DNA of 64,000 nucleotides, from assembly GCA_937876245.1 (NCBI GenBank), contig CALEGP010000003.1, positions 16,871-80,870 on the forward strand, in the 5' to 3' direction. The notes under the pieces are model-generated. The model saw only the letters and a list, made by a program, of their open reading frames with translations, was not told where the DNA came from and made no database searches. Within the stretch, counting starts at the first letter, position 1; each line of letters begins with the position of its first letter. Both the position numbers and the translations under genes were made by a program. Positions 20,754-28,890 of this stretch are shown here, in pieces. The stretch is from an uncultured Actinomycetes bacterium (GTDB taxonomy: Bacteria; Actinomycetota; Actinomycetes; Nanopelagicales; Nanopelagicaceae).

Positions 20754-21758
20754 TTACAGCATTAAGCCTTTAGCTCGATCTTTTAGACTTGCATGCATAC
20801 CCCTAAAAGCACTTACGTTGGGTAGCAATTCTTTTGCCGCCTTTAATACGACGCTGTAGTTTGCATCCACTACATTTGCTATTGGAACTTTGGTAATTTG
20901 AGATAGTAATTGATATGCATCCATTTGGTGCAGTCCATATAGGTCCTGAAACCAACGAATTAATTCAATCTGACCAATACGCCACGAATCCTCCATCGGC
21001 CTCGAGGAACCAACAGCCATGTAAAAGTTGTCGTCTTCTATACGTGGCCAAGCTGGAGCCGCACCCTTAATTAAGTCAACAATAATTATGGAATTCATGG
21101 CCCCTTCGACAGCGGTTCCACACGCTTCACCTTCACCCTGTCGGTAGTGTCCGTCGCCAATAGAAAAAAGCGCGCCTTCAACATTTATTCCAAGATAAAC
21201 AGTCGCCCCCTTTCGAACCTCAGGAGAATCCATATTTCCCCCGAATCGTTCAGGAACTAACGACGATCGCACCTCTCCACCAGCTGGCGCAACACCAATT
21301 GTTCCAAACATGCATTCGATAGGAAGCTCCACTGAAAAATTGCCGAAGCGCGATTCAAAGCCGACGGTATTTTTGATGGTATTAACTTCATAAATCCAAG
21401 TTGTATCTGGCAGCGGATCTTGCAACATTGCAGTTCTATCCGTTGATGTTAGGCCACCGAAAAATGGAATCGTGCTTGACGCGCCATGCCCGCGCGCCGG
21501 TTTCATATCAACTATATGAACGGCTAGCGCATCACCAGGTTCCGCCCCTTCAACATAAAATGGACCGGTCTGGGGATTAACAAAACGTAAGTCCACTTTT
21601 TCGCTAGACAAATCAGTTACTTTATTTATCGTATTATTAAACGCGTCCTCAGACCACAGTTTCAATGCGGTCCCAGGTTTGATTCTCATTACTGGGGCAA
21701 CGCCACCAAATGTATAAGCTAGTTGGTCGGTGGTTGGCTTAAATTCAATTAATTCCAT
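20754..21758 (-). CDS. Acetamidase/formamidase family protein
   Basis: A 334-residue member of the FmdA/AmdA family, zinc-dependent amidases that release ammonia from formamide, acetamide or related small amides. Diagnostic parts are KPGTALKLWSEDAF, the segment YVEGAEPGDALAVHIVDMKP, GTIGVAPAGGEVRS, and GNMDSPEVRKGATVYLGINV followed by FSIGDGHYRQGEGEACG. It lies downstream of an acetate-type transporter, pointing to import or export of the amide or acid product. The natural substrate is uncertain. Confidence 0.87.
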   Translation of the reverse strand: MELIEFKPTTDQLAYTFGGVAPVMRIKPGTALKLWSEDAFNNTINKVTDLSSEKVDLRFVNPQTGPFYVEGAEPGDALAVHIVDMKPARGHGASSTIPFFGGLTSTDRTAMLQDPLPDTTWIYEVNTIKNTVGFESRFGNFSVELPIECMFGTIGVAPAGGEVRSSLVPERFGGNMDSPEVRKGATVYLGINVEGALFSIGDGHYRQGEGEACGTAVEGAMNSIIIVDLIKGAAPAWPRIEDDNFYMAVGSSRPMEDSWRIGQIELIRWFQDLYGLHQMDAYQLLSQITKVPIANVVDANYSVVLKAAKELLPNVSAFRGMHASLKDRAKGLML

Positions 21759-21808
21759 TTGAATATCCTATGTTCAGCAATTTTGGGGCGCAATGAAAAA
21801 TAGGGGAA

Positions 21809-21848
21809 AGTTTGCCCTGCCTATATTTGAGCAAAAGCAGGGCAAACT
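21809..21848 (-). terminator. Long hairpin between transporter and acetamidase genes
   Basis: A perfect 12-bp inverted repeat (AGTTTGCCCTGC / GCAGGGCAAACT) with a 16-base loop lies between the transporter stop and the acetamidase start. On the minus strand it is followed only by TTTCCCCTATTTTT, a weak T run. It may be a partial terminator or an RNA-stabilising element that sets different levels of the two products. Confidence 0.5.
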
Positions 21849-21861
21849 CGTATTCAACTAC

Positions 21862-22422
21862 TTATGATCGAAATGGTGACCCAACAGGCCACTTGCTGTT
21901 TCCATGTGTTTCATTGATCAAGAACGCGAAAGCTAGATAAATTGCTAGCGCTCCAGTTAAGACTCCTTCATACCCTCCAAATTTGGAAAGTGTGTCGTTG
22001 CCGTTTATCGCGCCTAGGCCCAGTGAGCCAAGAAGCACAATAGTCATTAACAAGATTATGGTCAGGACTTTTGGCGCAACTGTTGATGCCATAGCAAGTC
22101 CCGCCGTAAATATCGCCCAAAGTAACAAGTAGTAGCCAACATCCTTACTATCAACGCTCCACCAACCATGGGCCCCGCCAATATTCATAAATGCAAATGA
22201 AAGCCAGAGAAAAGCGTAGCCTCCAAATGCTGTGGTTCCGAAGGTATCTCCTTTGGAATAAAGCATTACGCAAACAAATGCTTGAGCGATTCCACCGAAG
22301 AAGATGGCCATTGCAAAAACCATTCCGCCGAGCGGATATGTTCCTATATTTGCGAAACTAAGCAAAACGGTCGACATGCCATAACCAAGTAAGCCAAGGG
22401 GAATTGGGTTTGCCTTGTTCAT
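21862..22422 (-). CDS. GPR1/FUN34/YaaH (SatP/AceTr) family transporter
   Basis: A 186-residue protein with six hydrophobic segments and the family signature NPIPLGLLGYGMSTVLL at residues 5-21. The GGIAQAFVCVMLYSKGDTFG stretch follows. Members move acetate or succinate, and some are linked to ammonium or short-chain acids. The length and topology are complete. Upstream of the amidase gene on the same strand, it could handle acetate or the amide itself (inference). Confidence 0.88.
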   Translation of the reverse strand: MNKANPIPLGLLGYGMSTVLLSFANIGTYPLGGMVFAMAIFFGGIAQAFVCVMLYSKGDTFGTTAFGGYAFLWLSFAFMNIGGAHGWWSVDSKDVGYYLLLWAIFTAGLAMASTVAPKVLTIILLMTIVLLGSLGLGAINGNDTLSKFGGYEGVLTGALAIYLAFAFLINETHGNSKWPVGSPFRS

Positions 22423-22573
22423 TGATTAGTACCTTTCCGTTGGATTGAGATACGAGCTGCACCTCAATGATGTTCAATTGAAGGTTACGCCTGATTTTTC
22501 GGTCAACGGGTTTTACCAGTCAGTACTAATCTGTTTCCTTTTCTGTTTCAGCGCGCTCAAATTCATCGGCTGC

Positions 22574-23311
22574 TTATTTGGGGATGCGGAGTCCTTGCAT
22601 TCCGCCATCGACAGTGACGGACGTTCCAGTAGTTGAACCTTGCAATGGGCTTGCTAAATAACAGAGCGCGCTTGCAACCTCCTCGGCTGAGACCAACCGA
22701 CCAAGAGGTTGGCGAGATTCAAGAGCTTGGCGCTCGGCAATCGGATCGGCGGCCTGAGCAAGTAAACGTTGCACCCATGGCGTATCTGCTGTTCCTGGAT
22801 TTACGCAGTTAACTCGGATGCCTTCGGCAATATGGTCATTCGCCATAGCAAGAGTGAGTGAAAGTACGGCCCCTTTAGAGGCACTGTAAGCAGCGCGCTT
22901 TGGAATCCCAGCAGTTGCTGCAACAGAGCAAGTATTAACAATCGCGGCAGCTTTACTCTTGCGCAGAAGTGGGAGCGCGGACTTCGAAGTGCGAACTATT
23001 CCCAGAACATTTACATTCATTACCTTAAGCCACTCTTCTGATGAGTTAGCTTCGATATTACCAACTGCACCAATTCCGGCGTTATTTATTAAAATATCTA
23101 AATTAGCAATTCCTTCAAATGCCTTTATAACCGATTCATCATCGCCGACATCGCACTTAACCCAAGTCGCGATTCCAGCCATATTGCCCTCTGCAAGATC
23201 AAAACCATAAACAGTTGCGCCCCGCTCCTTCAGTATTTTTGCAGTTGCCAGACCAATTCCAGATCCTGCTCCAGTTACTACGGCATTTAACCCAGCGAAT
23301 TCTGTACTCAT
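22574..23311 (-). CDS. SDR-family dehydrogenase, likely 2-keto-3-deoxy-L-fuconate dehydrogenase
   Basis: A 245-residue SDR with TGAGSGIG (13-20), NNAG (76-79), Ser129, Tyr142 and Lys146 (YSASK), ending GTSVTVDGGMQGL. The ATG at 23311 overlaps the dehydratase stop as ATGA; an alternative ATG lies four codons upstream. It directly follows L-fuconate dehydratase, whose product 2-keto-3-deoxy-L-fuconate is oxidised at C4 by such an SDR in the known Xanthomonas route. The specific activity is inferred from context. Confidence 0.8.
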   Translation of the reverse strand: MSTEFAGLNAVVTGAGSGIGLATAKILKERGATVYGFDLAEGNMAGIATWVKCDVGDDESVIKAFEGIANLDILINNAGIGAVGNIEANSSEEWLKVMNVNVLGIVRTSKSALPLLRKSKAAAIVNTCSVAATAGIPKRAAYSASKGAVLSLTLAMANDHIAEGIRVNCVNPGTADTPWVQRLLAQAADPIAERQALESRQPLGRLVSAEEVASALCYLASPLQGSTTGTSVTVDGGMQGLRIPK

Positions 23312-24606
23312 GTTGTTATCCATTCTTTTCCAGTAGGGAAAGTGTAATCGGCGATTGTTTGGGCATACATTTCTGAGCCTGCGCCTGGTTTTAATGGCGG
23401 CATGTAGTGGGCATTTTGAATATCGGTTGGAACAACGAAGTGTTCATGCAAGTGATCAACAAATTCAACAACGCGTTCGGCGTGGTGGCCAGTTACGGCA
23501 ACCGCATCGAACATCGCTAGGTGCTGAACCATTTCACATAAACCAACTCCGCCTGCATGAGGACAGACCGGAATACCAAATTTTGCTGCCATCAAAATAT
23601 TAGCCAGGTTTTCATTTACGCCGGCAACTCGGGTTGCATCAATCTGCATAAAGGAAAAAGATTTGGCTTGTAACATTTGTTTAAAAATTATCCGGTTCAT
23701 TCCATGCTCGCCAGTTGCGACACGAACTGGTGCTATTGCCTTCGCAATTACGGCATGGCCCAAAACATCATCTGGGTTTGTAGGTTCCTCAACCCAATGA
23801 AGATTTACATCCCCGATGCCCTTAATCCACTCAATTGCCTCGTTCACATCCCAAACTTGATTGGCATCGATTGAAATCTTAATATCTGGTCCGACCGCCT
23901 CACGAGCCAATCGCAACCGGCGCTTGTCGTCCTCGAGATTTCCGCCGCACTTTAATTTAATTAATTTATATCCGCCAGCAACTGCTTCTTTTGCAAGTCG
24001 AACCATTTTCTCATCACTATATCCAAGCCAGCCAGGTGTTGTTGTGTATGCCGGAAGACCAACTTCTATTAACTGTGCCTCATTAGCCGCTCGATTGGGT
24101 TCTGCTTTACGCAAAATTTCCAGCGCTTCTTCCGGGGTAAGGGCATCAGTTATGTAACGAAAATCTACAAGCTCAACAATTTCTTCCGGAGATAAATCAG
24201 ATAAGAACTTCCAAAGTGGCTTCTTTGCATTTTTACTAACTAGATCCCAGGCCGCATTCACAACAGCGCCTGCCGCCATTTGCGTTACACCTTTTTCCGG
24301 GCCGAGCCATCGAATTTGCGAATCTCTTACTAGGCTGCGTGCGAAATCTCCCATGCTTATTGCAAGTTCAGAAATTTCACGACCCACAGCATATGGAGCA
24401 AGCAATTCGATTGCCTCACATTGCAGATCATTTCCCCGGCCACAGGTGAAAACAAAACCATGCCCCTCCAGATTCGGATCATCTGTTTCGAGTATTAGCA
24501 GCGCCGCCGAATAATCCGGCTCCTTATTCATTGCATCAGATCCATCTAGTCCTCGAGATGTTGGAAATCTGACATCTATAGTTTTAAAACCCGTGATTAT
24601 TGGCAT
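23308..24606 (-). CDS. L-fuconate dehydratase (enolase superfamily)
   Basis: A 432-residue member of the mandelate racemase branch of the enolase superfamily, dehydrating L-fuconate to 2-keto-3-deoxy-L-fuconate. Catalytic features are KLIKLKCGG (Lys217, Lys219), ISIDANQVWD (metal Asp247), WVEEP (Glu273), ATGEHG (Glu300) and PHAGGVGLCEM (general-base His350). The N-terminal FPTSRGLDGSDAMN and the long capping domain match L-fuconate dehydratases rather than other branches. It is first of a two-gene unit with an SDR and is divergent from an aldose dehydrogenase operon. Confidence 0.92.
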   Translation of the reverse strand: MPIITGFKTIDVRFPTSRGLDGSDAMNKEPDYSAALLILETDDPNLEGHGFVFTCGRGNDLQCEAIELLAPYAVGREISELAISMGDFARSLVRDSQIRWLGPEKGVTQMAAGAVVNAAWDLVSKNAKKPLWKFLSDLSPEEIVELVDFRYITDALTPEEALEILRKAEPNRAANEAQLIEVGLPAYTTTPGWLGYSDEKMVRLAKEAVAGGYKLIKLKCGGNLEDDKRRLRLAREAVGPDIKISIDANQVWDVNEAIEWIKGIGDVNLHWVEEPTNPDDVLGHAVIAKAIAPVRVATGEHGMNRIIFKQMLQAKSFSFMQIDATRVAGVNENLANILMAAKFGIPVCPHAGGVGLCEMVQHLAMFDAVAVTGHHAERVVEFVDHLHEHFVVPTDIQNAHYMPPLKPGAGSEMYAQTIADYTFPTGKEWITT

Positions 24607-24664
24607 GAATTCCCTTTTTGCTCTAATTTTTATTTGGCCTCTTCGCTTACTGACAAAAATCCTA

Positions 24665-24670
24665 TACGAT
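24665..24670 (+). promoter_or_regulatory. Candidate -10 element for the sugar-oxidation operon
   Basis: TACGAT lies seven bases before the ATG at 24678, which would give a nearly leaderless message, a common arrangement in Actinobacteria. No Shine-Dalgarno is seen. The -35 region is weak. The 71-base gap also has to hold the promoter of the divergent dehydratase operon. Confidence 0.35.
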
Positions 24671-24677
24671 AAATTTC

Positions 24678-25655
24678 ATGGAGCGTCATAATCAGAAAAT
24701 CCGAATGAAGCGCGTTCCTCTCGATTTAACCAGACTGAGCCTTGGAACTGCGCCCTTGGCCGGACTTTTTCAATCAGTGGAAAATAATGAGAGTGATCAT
24801 CTTATAAAGACGGCACTTGCTCAGGGAATTAACTACTTTGATACTGCGCCGCTTTATGGACATGGCCTCTCTGAAGAACGGCTTGGCAGGGTTTTAAGTA
24901 CTGTTGATGAAAGTTTCGTTTTGGAAACCAAGGTGGGCCGAACCTTAAATCGGGTTGAGAAGGCCGACCCAGTTCCCTGGTTTCCAGACGCAGATCCACA
25001 TATTCAACCGGTATTTGATTATTCATCAGAAGGAATTAAGCGCTCCTTCAATGAGAGTTTAGAGCGACTTGGCGTGGGACATATCGATATTGCCCTAATG
25101 CATGATGCCGAAAACCACGTTCCAGAGGCGATTAATAACGCATACCCGGTCTTGGAGGATTTCAAACGTCAAGGAATTATTAAGGCGATAGGAATTGGCA
25201 TTAATTTCTGTGATGTTGCGATTGAGATTATGAAAAACGTTGATTTGGATATCGCGCTGATAGCTGGTCGCTACACCTTGCTAGATCAAAGTGCGCAGAG
25301 GAAATTATTACCGTACGCGATAGAACGTAAGGTGGACATTACAATTGGTGGCGTTTTTAACTCTGGAGTATTGGCTGATCCCAAACCCGGAGCAACTTTT
25401 GAATATTTGCCGGCGTCAGATGAAATAATAAACCGAGCTCAGGAGATAGGTGCTTTTCTAAAAAAGCGGGGCATCTCTCTTACAAGTGCAGCACTACAAT
25501 TTCCGTTGCGTCATTCTGCTGTTACTTCGGTTCTTACTGGTTCTAGAAATAGTTCCGAACTCCTTGCAAATATCTCAGATTTTGATGTAGAGCTACCGCC
25601 CGATATTTGGTCAGAATTGGAAGATGCTGGACTTATTGAAAGGATGCCCCAATGA
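24678..25655 (+). CDS. Aldo/keto reductase, likely L-fucose (aldose) 1-dehydrogenase
   Basis: A 325-residue aldo/keto reductase with the catalytic tetrad Asp55, Tyr60, Lys85 and His142 (FDTAPLYG, VLETKVG, IALMHDAE). It resembles the pyridoxal/D-threo-aldose 1-dehydrogenase group, which oxidises L-fucose to L-fuconolactone. It opens a five-gene plus-strand operon and overlaps the mutarotase gene by four bases. A start at the ATG at 24705 is possible. The sugar assignment rests on the neighbouring fuconate dehydratase and lactonase. Confidence 0.83.
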   Translation: MERHNQKIRMKRVPLDLTRLSLGTAPLAGLFQSVENNESDHLIKTALAQGINYFDTAPLYGHGLSEERLGRVLSTVDESFVLETKVGRTLNRVEKADPVPWFPDADPHIQPVFDYSSEGIKRSFNESLERLGVGHIDIALMHDAENHVPEAINNAYPVLEDFKRQGIIKAIGIGINFCDVAIEIMKNVDLDIALIAGRYTLLDQSAQRKLLPYAIERKVDITIGGVFNSGVLADPKPGATFEYLPASDEIINRAQEIGAFLKKRGISLTSAALQFPLRHSAVTSVLTGSRNSSELLANISDFDVELPPDIWSELEDAGLIERMPQ

Positions 25656-25981
25656 CAGTAAAGCGAATCGCCCAGGTTGTTGGAATAAAACCCAAAGATA
25701 TAGTGGAGTACGAGCAAATCCATGAAAATGTCTGGCCTAGTGTTTTAGCAATGCTTAAAGAAGCTAATGTTCAGAATTTTTCTATCTACAGATACGAGAA
25801 TCTTCTTTTTTCTTATATGGAATACACCGGAGAGGATTATGAAGCAGATATGGCAAAAGTTGCTGCTGACCCAGAAACCCAGCGCTGGTGGAAAATTACC
25901 GGCCCGATGCAAAATCCCGTTGCCGAAGTTGGCGCCGGAGATTGGTGGCATACCCTTCCAGAGAAATTCCATCTGGACTAG
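25652..25981 (+). CDS. L-rhamnose/L-fucose mutarotase family protein
   Basis: A 109-residue protein of the RhaM/FUOM family (dimeric alpha-beta barrel), which speeds up interconversion of sugar anomers. Signature elements are EYEQIHENVWPSV (catalytic-type His24), FSIYRYENLLFSYMEY and the TQRWWKITGPMQ segment. It starts within the upstream stop (ATGA overlap) and ends two bases before the FAH gene. A mutarotase supplies the anomer used by the adjacent aldose dehydrogenase. Confidence 0.87.
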   Translation: MTVKRIAQVVGIKPKDIVEYEQIHENVWPSVLAMLKEANVQNFSIYRYENLLFSYMEYTGEDYEADMAKVAADPETQRWWKITGPMQNPVAEVGAGDWWHTLPEKFHLD

Positions 25982-25983
25982 AA

Positions 25984-26829
25984 ATGAAATTTTCAATCTT
26001 AAGGACTGAAACTAATCCATATCAATTCGCAGTTACCGTTGCTGGGCAACACTCAATTATCGCTGAACTTCCAACCCTTACCCAGGCGATGCATATGAAA
26101 TTAAGTGAGTTGAAAGCGGTAATTGAAAAAAGCTCCGAATCAATTACCGGCGAACTTGTTGCCCCGATTGCGCCGGAAATCGAACTCTGGGGTGCCGGCG
26201 TTACCTATCTTCGTTCGCGAGATGCGCGCAAGGAAGAGAGCGGAGTGCCTGACGTTTATCAACGCGTATATGAGGCCGATCGCCCAGAGCTTTTCTTTAA
26301 AGGCAGCGCCGTGCGTACTCGTGGAACAAACCAACCTGTCGGAATTAGGTATGACTCGCAAGCTTCAGTGCCAGAGCCCGAAGTAGCGATATATATAAAT
26401 AGGTATCGCGAAATAATTGGCTATGCCATATGCAACGACATGACAGCCCGAACTATCGAAGGTGAAAATCCACTTTATTTAACGCAGGCAAAAATATATG
26501 TGGGATCAACGGCCCTTGGACCAGATATAACTCCAGTCTGGCTTGTGCCAGAGGCAAATGACATGACTATCAAAGCAAAAATTATTAGGGATGCAGCCAT
26601 TGTTTGGGAGGCTCAAACTTCCCTTGGTTCGCTGAATCGGACTTTGGCGGATTTAATTTCCTATTTATTCAGGTGTCAAGATTTCCCTCATGGCGTGATT
26701 CTCTCTACTGGAACCGGAATAGTTCCACCGTTAGACATCTCCCTTAATGAAAATGATGTAGTTGAAATAGATGTCGCCGGTGTTGGTAAATTGACCAATG
26801 TCGTTGAAGTAATTCAAGAGAGGCCTTAA
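25984..26829 (+). CDS. Fumarylacetoacetate hydrolase (FAH) family enzyme of sugar-acid catabolism
   Basis: A 281-residue FAH-fold protein. Notable stretches are WGAGVTYLRSRDARKEES, RPELFFKGSAVRTRG, PEPEVAIYIN (metal Glu) and GYAICNDMTARTIEGENPLY. The pattern is close to the family that includes archaeal 2-keto-3-deoxy-D-arabinonate dehydratase. In the fucose pathway the expected FAH enzyme instead splits 2,4-diketo-3-deoxy-L-fuconate to pyruvate and L-lactate. The ATG at 25984 fits the family start; a longer open frame overlaps the mutarotase. The exact reaction stays open. Confidence 0.83.
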   Translation: MKFSILRTETNPYQFAVTVAGQHSIIAELPTLTQAMHMKLSELKAVIEKSSESITGELVAPIAPEIELWGAGVTYLRSRDARKEESGVPDVYQRVYEADRPELFFKGSAVRTRGTNQPVGIRYDSQASVPEPEVAIYINRYREIIGYAICNDMTARTIEGENPLYLTQAKIYVGSTALGPDITPVWLVPEANDMTIKAKIIRDAAIVWEAQTSLGSLNRTLADLISYLFRCQDFPHGVILSTGTGIVPPLDISLNENDVVEIDVAGVGKLTNVVEVIQERP

Positions 26830-26832
26830 TTT

Positions 26833-27735
26833 ATGAGCAAGATCGTGGCGTGGACGCAGTGGTCTGATCTAACTCTTCCTGATGGTGTAACTCTCCACTC
26901 GCCTAAAGATTTTCCGCTTGATACTTCAGATCTTTCATTAATTAACTTTTATGTACCTTCCTATATGGGTGGCGCACACGCTCTTTCATATGTAGCAAAA
27001 ATGCCCAACTTAAAAACCTTGCAGATGCCAAACGCTGGGTATGACGATGCGCTCGCATTCGTTAGACCTGACCTAACCCTTTGCAATGCGAGTGGAGTTC
27101 ATGATGCCTCAACGGCGGAGCTTGCAGTCGGCTTAGCACTTTCATCTCGACGTGGATTTCCAGAATTTATCCGAGACCAAATGACTCAAACTTGGGACCA
27201 CAGACGTTTTACCTCTCTTTCTGATAGCAATATTGGCGTTATTGGTTTTGGCTCAATTGGAAAACAGGTCGTAAAAAATCTTTCGGGATTCGACGTCAGA
27301 GTAACTAGTTTCTCAAAATCTGGCCGAGAAGGGTCAATTAAAATTGGCGAGCTCGACAACTACTTACCAACTTTAGATATCGTCATTTTAATTCTGCCCC
27401 TTACCGATGAGAGTCGGAATATGTTCGACAAGCAACGTTTAGCAAAGATGAAAGACGGCGCTCTGATCGTGAATGTTGCGCGAGGGCCAATTATTGATAC
27501 CGACGCACTGATTTCAGAGTTAAACTCTGGCCGCCTTCATGCTGCACTTGACGTAACAGACCCAGAGCCACTTCCTGTCGGACACCCGCTGTGGGGCGCG
27601 AAGAACCTACTATTGGTTCCTCATGTCGGCGGCAATTCCACCGCATTTGAGCCTCGCGCTCGCAAACTTGTTGAATCCCAACTTAAATTGTTAGCGGAAG
27701 GAAAGCCGCTTAACAATATCGTTGCAGAGGGATAA
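26833..27735 (+). CDS. D-isomer specific 2-hydroxyacid dehydrogenase
   Basis: A 300-residue NAD-dependent 2-hydroxyacid dehydrogenase. The dinucleotide loop GFGSIG is at 138-143, and the catalytic Arg217 (NVARGPIID), Glu245 (DPEPLP) and His264 (VPHVGGN) are all present, so it should be active. It lies three bases after the FAH gene and two before the lactonase, inside the sugar operon. Its substrate could be lactate, a keto-acid intermediate or a side product; sequence alone does not decide. Confidence 0.82.
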   Translation: MSKIVAWTQWSDLTLPDGVTLHSPKDFPLDTSDLSLINFYVPSYMGGAHALSYVAKMPNLKTLQMPNAGYDDALAFVRPDLTLCNASGVHDASTAELAVGLALSSRRGFPEFIRDQMTQTWDHRRFTSLSDSNIGVIGFGSIGKQVVKNLSGFDVRVTSFSKSGREGSIKIGELDNYLPTLDIVILILPLTDESRNMFDKQRLAKMKDGALIVNVARGPIIDTDALISELNSGRLHAALDVTDPEPLPVGHPLWGAKNLLLVPHVGGNSTAFEPRARKLVESQLKLLAEGKPLNNIVAEG

Positions 27736-27737
27736 AA

Positions 27738-28580
27738 ATGCGAATTGATTCCCACCACCATATTTGGGACTTATCTGTCAGGGACCAGGATTGGATTACT
27801 GGCGAAGCAATGCAACCAATCCACCAGAATTTTTCTATGTCTGATCTTCGTGAAGCAATCGCAGGAGTCGAAATTAGCAAAACCGTCTTGGTACAAACGG
27901 TTGCCGATTACGCAGAAACTCCAGAACTTTTAGCTCTCGCCGAGACGGATCCATTGATCGCAGGAGTCGTAGGTTGGTTGAAGATTGATGCTACAGATGC
28001 AATAGATCATCTCCATCGCTACTTTGACTTACCAGGTGCAAGCTACTTAAAGAGTATTAGGGATATCGCGCAAGATCATCCCGATTCAAATTATTTAGGT
28101 AAGCCAGAGACAATTGCGAATGTTCGCAAGCTCGCGAAATTTGGAATTGCATACGATTTACTTACCAAAACTCCAGAGTTGAAAGGAGCGATCGAATTAG
28201 TTAAATCCTGTCCAGACGTGCAATTTATTATGGATCACATCTCAAAACCTTATATTTCTAAAAATATTATGGAGCCTTGGAAAACTTTAATGACAGAACT
28301 CGCTTCCTACCCCAATGTAGTCTGCAAAGTTTCGGGACTTGTAACCGAATCAAATTGGCATAAGTGGAAGCCGCAAGATTTTCAACCATATACGAACCAC
28401 TTGATAGAAATTTTTACACCGCAAAGATTAATGTTTGGATCGGATTGGCCAGTTGCAACTTTAAGTGGATCTTATGCTGAGGTAGTCTCCCTGGCAGAGT
28501 TTTTGATGCAAGATCTGGCTCCATCTGAAAGTGAAAATTTCTGGAGCAAAACTGCGACAAGTGCTTACAACCTTAGCTAA
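27738..28580 (+). CDS. Amidohydrolase-type sugar lactonase, likely L-fuconolactonase
   Basis: A 280-residue member of the metal-dependent amidohydrolase family of COG3618. It starts MRIDSHHHIWD, and later shows IMDHISKPYI, NVVCKVSGLV and LMFGSDWPVATL, the typical ligand positions. Enzymes of this group open L-fuconolactone, L-rhamnonolactone or similar lactones. As last gene of the operon it would provide the L-fuconate used by the divergent dehydratase. Confidence 0.86.
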   Translation: MRIDSHHHIWDLSVRDQDWITGEAMQPIHQNFSMSDLREAIAGVEISKTVLVQTVADYAETPELLALAETDPLIAGVVGWLKIDATDAIDHLHRYFDLPGASYLKSIRDIAQDHPDSNYLGKPETIANVRKLAKFGIAYDLLTKTPELKGAIELVKSCPDVQFIMDHISKPYISKNIMEPWKTLMTELASYPNVVCKVSGLVTESNWHKWKPQDFQPYTNHLIEIFTPQRLMFGSDWPVATLSGSYAEVVSLAEFLMQDLAPSESENFWSKTATSAYNLS

Positions 28581-28632
28581 TCCTCATAGTTCGATAACGT
28601 TTAGGTAACGAAATGGCCATAAATACTGATTC

Positions 28633-28824
28633 TTGGATAGGTCATATAGACGAGAGGCTGCAATATTAATAGGTACTGTAATTGGCGCGCTAATTATGGC
28701 TGTATTGATTAATGGCCTCCGCATCATGGCAATTCAGCAAGAATGGCAAACTGTTGTGGTTGGTGTTGTTATTATCATTGCGGTCTATACCGATTCACTC
28801 CGGCGCCGCAAAGGTAGCAGTTAA
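28633..28824 (+). pseudogene. Relic: C-terminal end of a sugar ABC transporter permease
   Basis: The frame reads as the last 55 or so residues of an RbsC/XylH-type permease: GTVIGALIMAVLINGLRIM, then QQEWQTVVVGVVIIIAVYTD and a basic tail. The rest of the gene (about 270 residues) is missing, and upstream sequence in any frame does not continue it. It is not the same as the intact permease at 29.9-30.9 kb, so it looks like the remains of a second, plus-strand transporter that once followed the catabolic genes. Confidence 0.7.
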
Positions 28825-28838
28825 CACTTTTCTTCAAT

Positions 28839-28876
28839 AAAAATCCCCGTTCTCAATATCGAGAGCGGGGATTTTT
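28839..28876. terminator. Strong bidirectional terminator between two sugar operons
   Basis: A 16-bp stem (AAAAATCCCCGTTCTC / GAGAGCGGGGATTTTT, one T-G pair) with a 6-base loop, T run on the right and A run on the left. It lies between the convergent catabolic and ABC transporter operons. Confidence 0.9.
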
Positions 28877-28890
28877 ATTTATGCTATTAC

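Noticed and set aside
25888..25983. Longer FAH protein beginning inside the mutarotase gene
   Set aside because: The extra 32 residues are a basic shadow of the mutarotase frame; the ATG at 25984 begins the family-like sequence.
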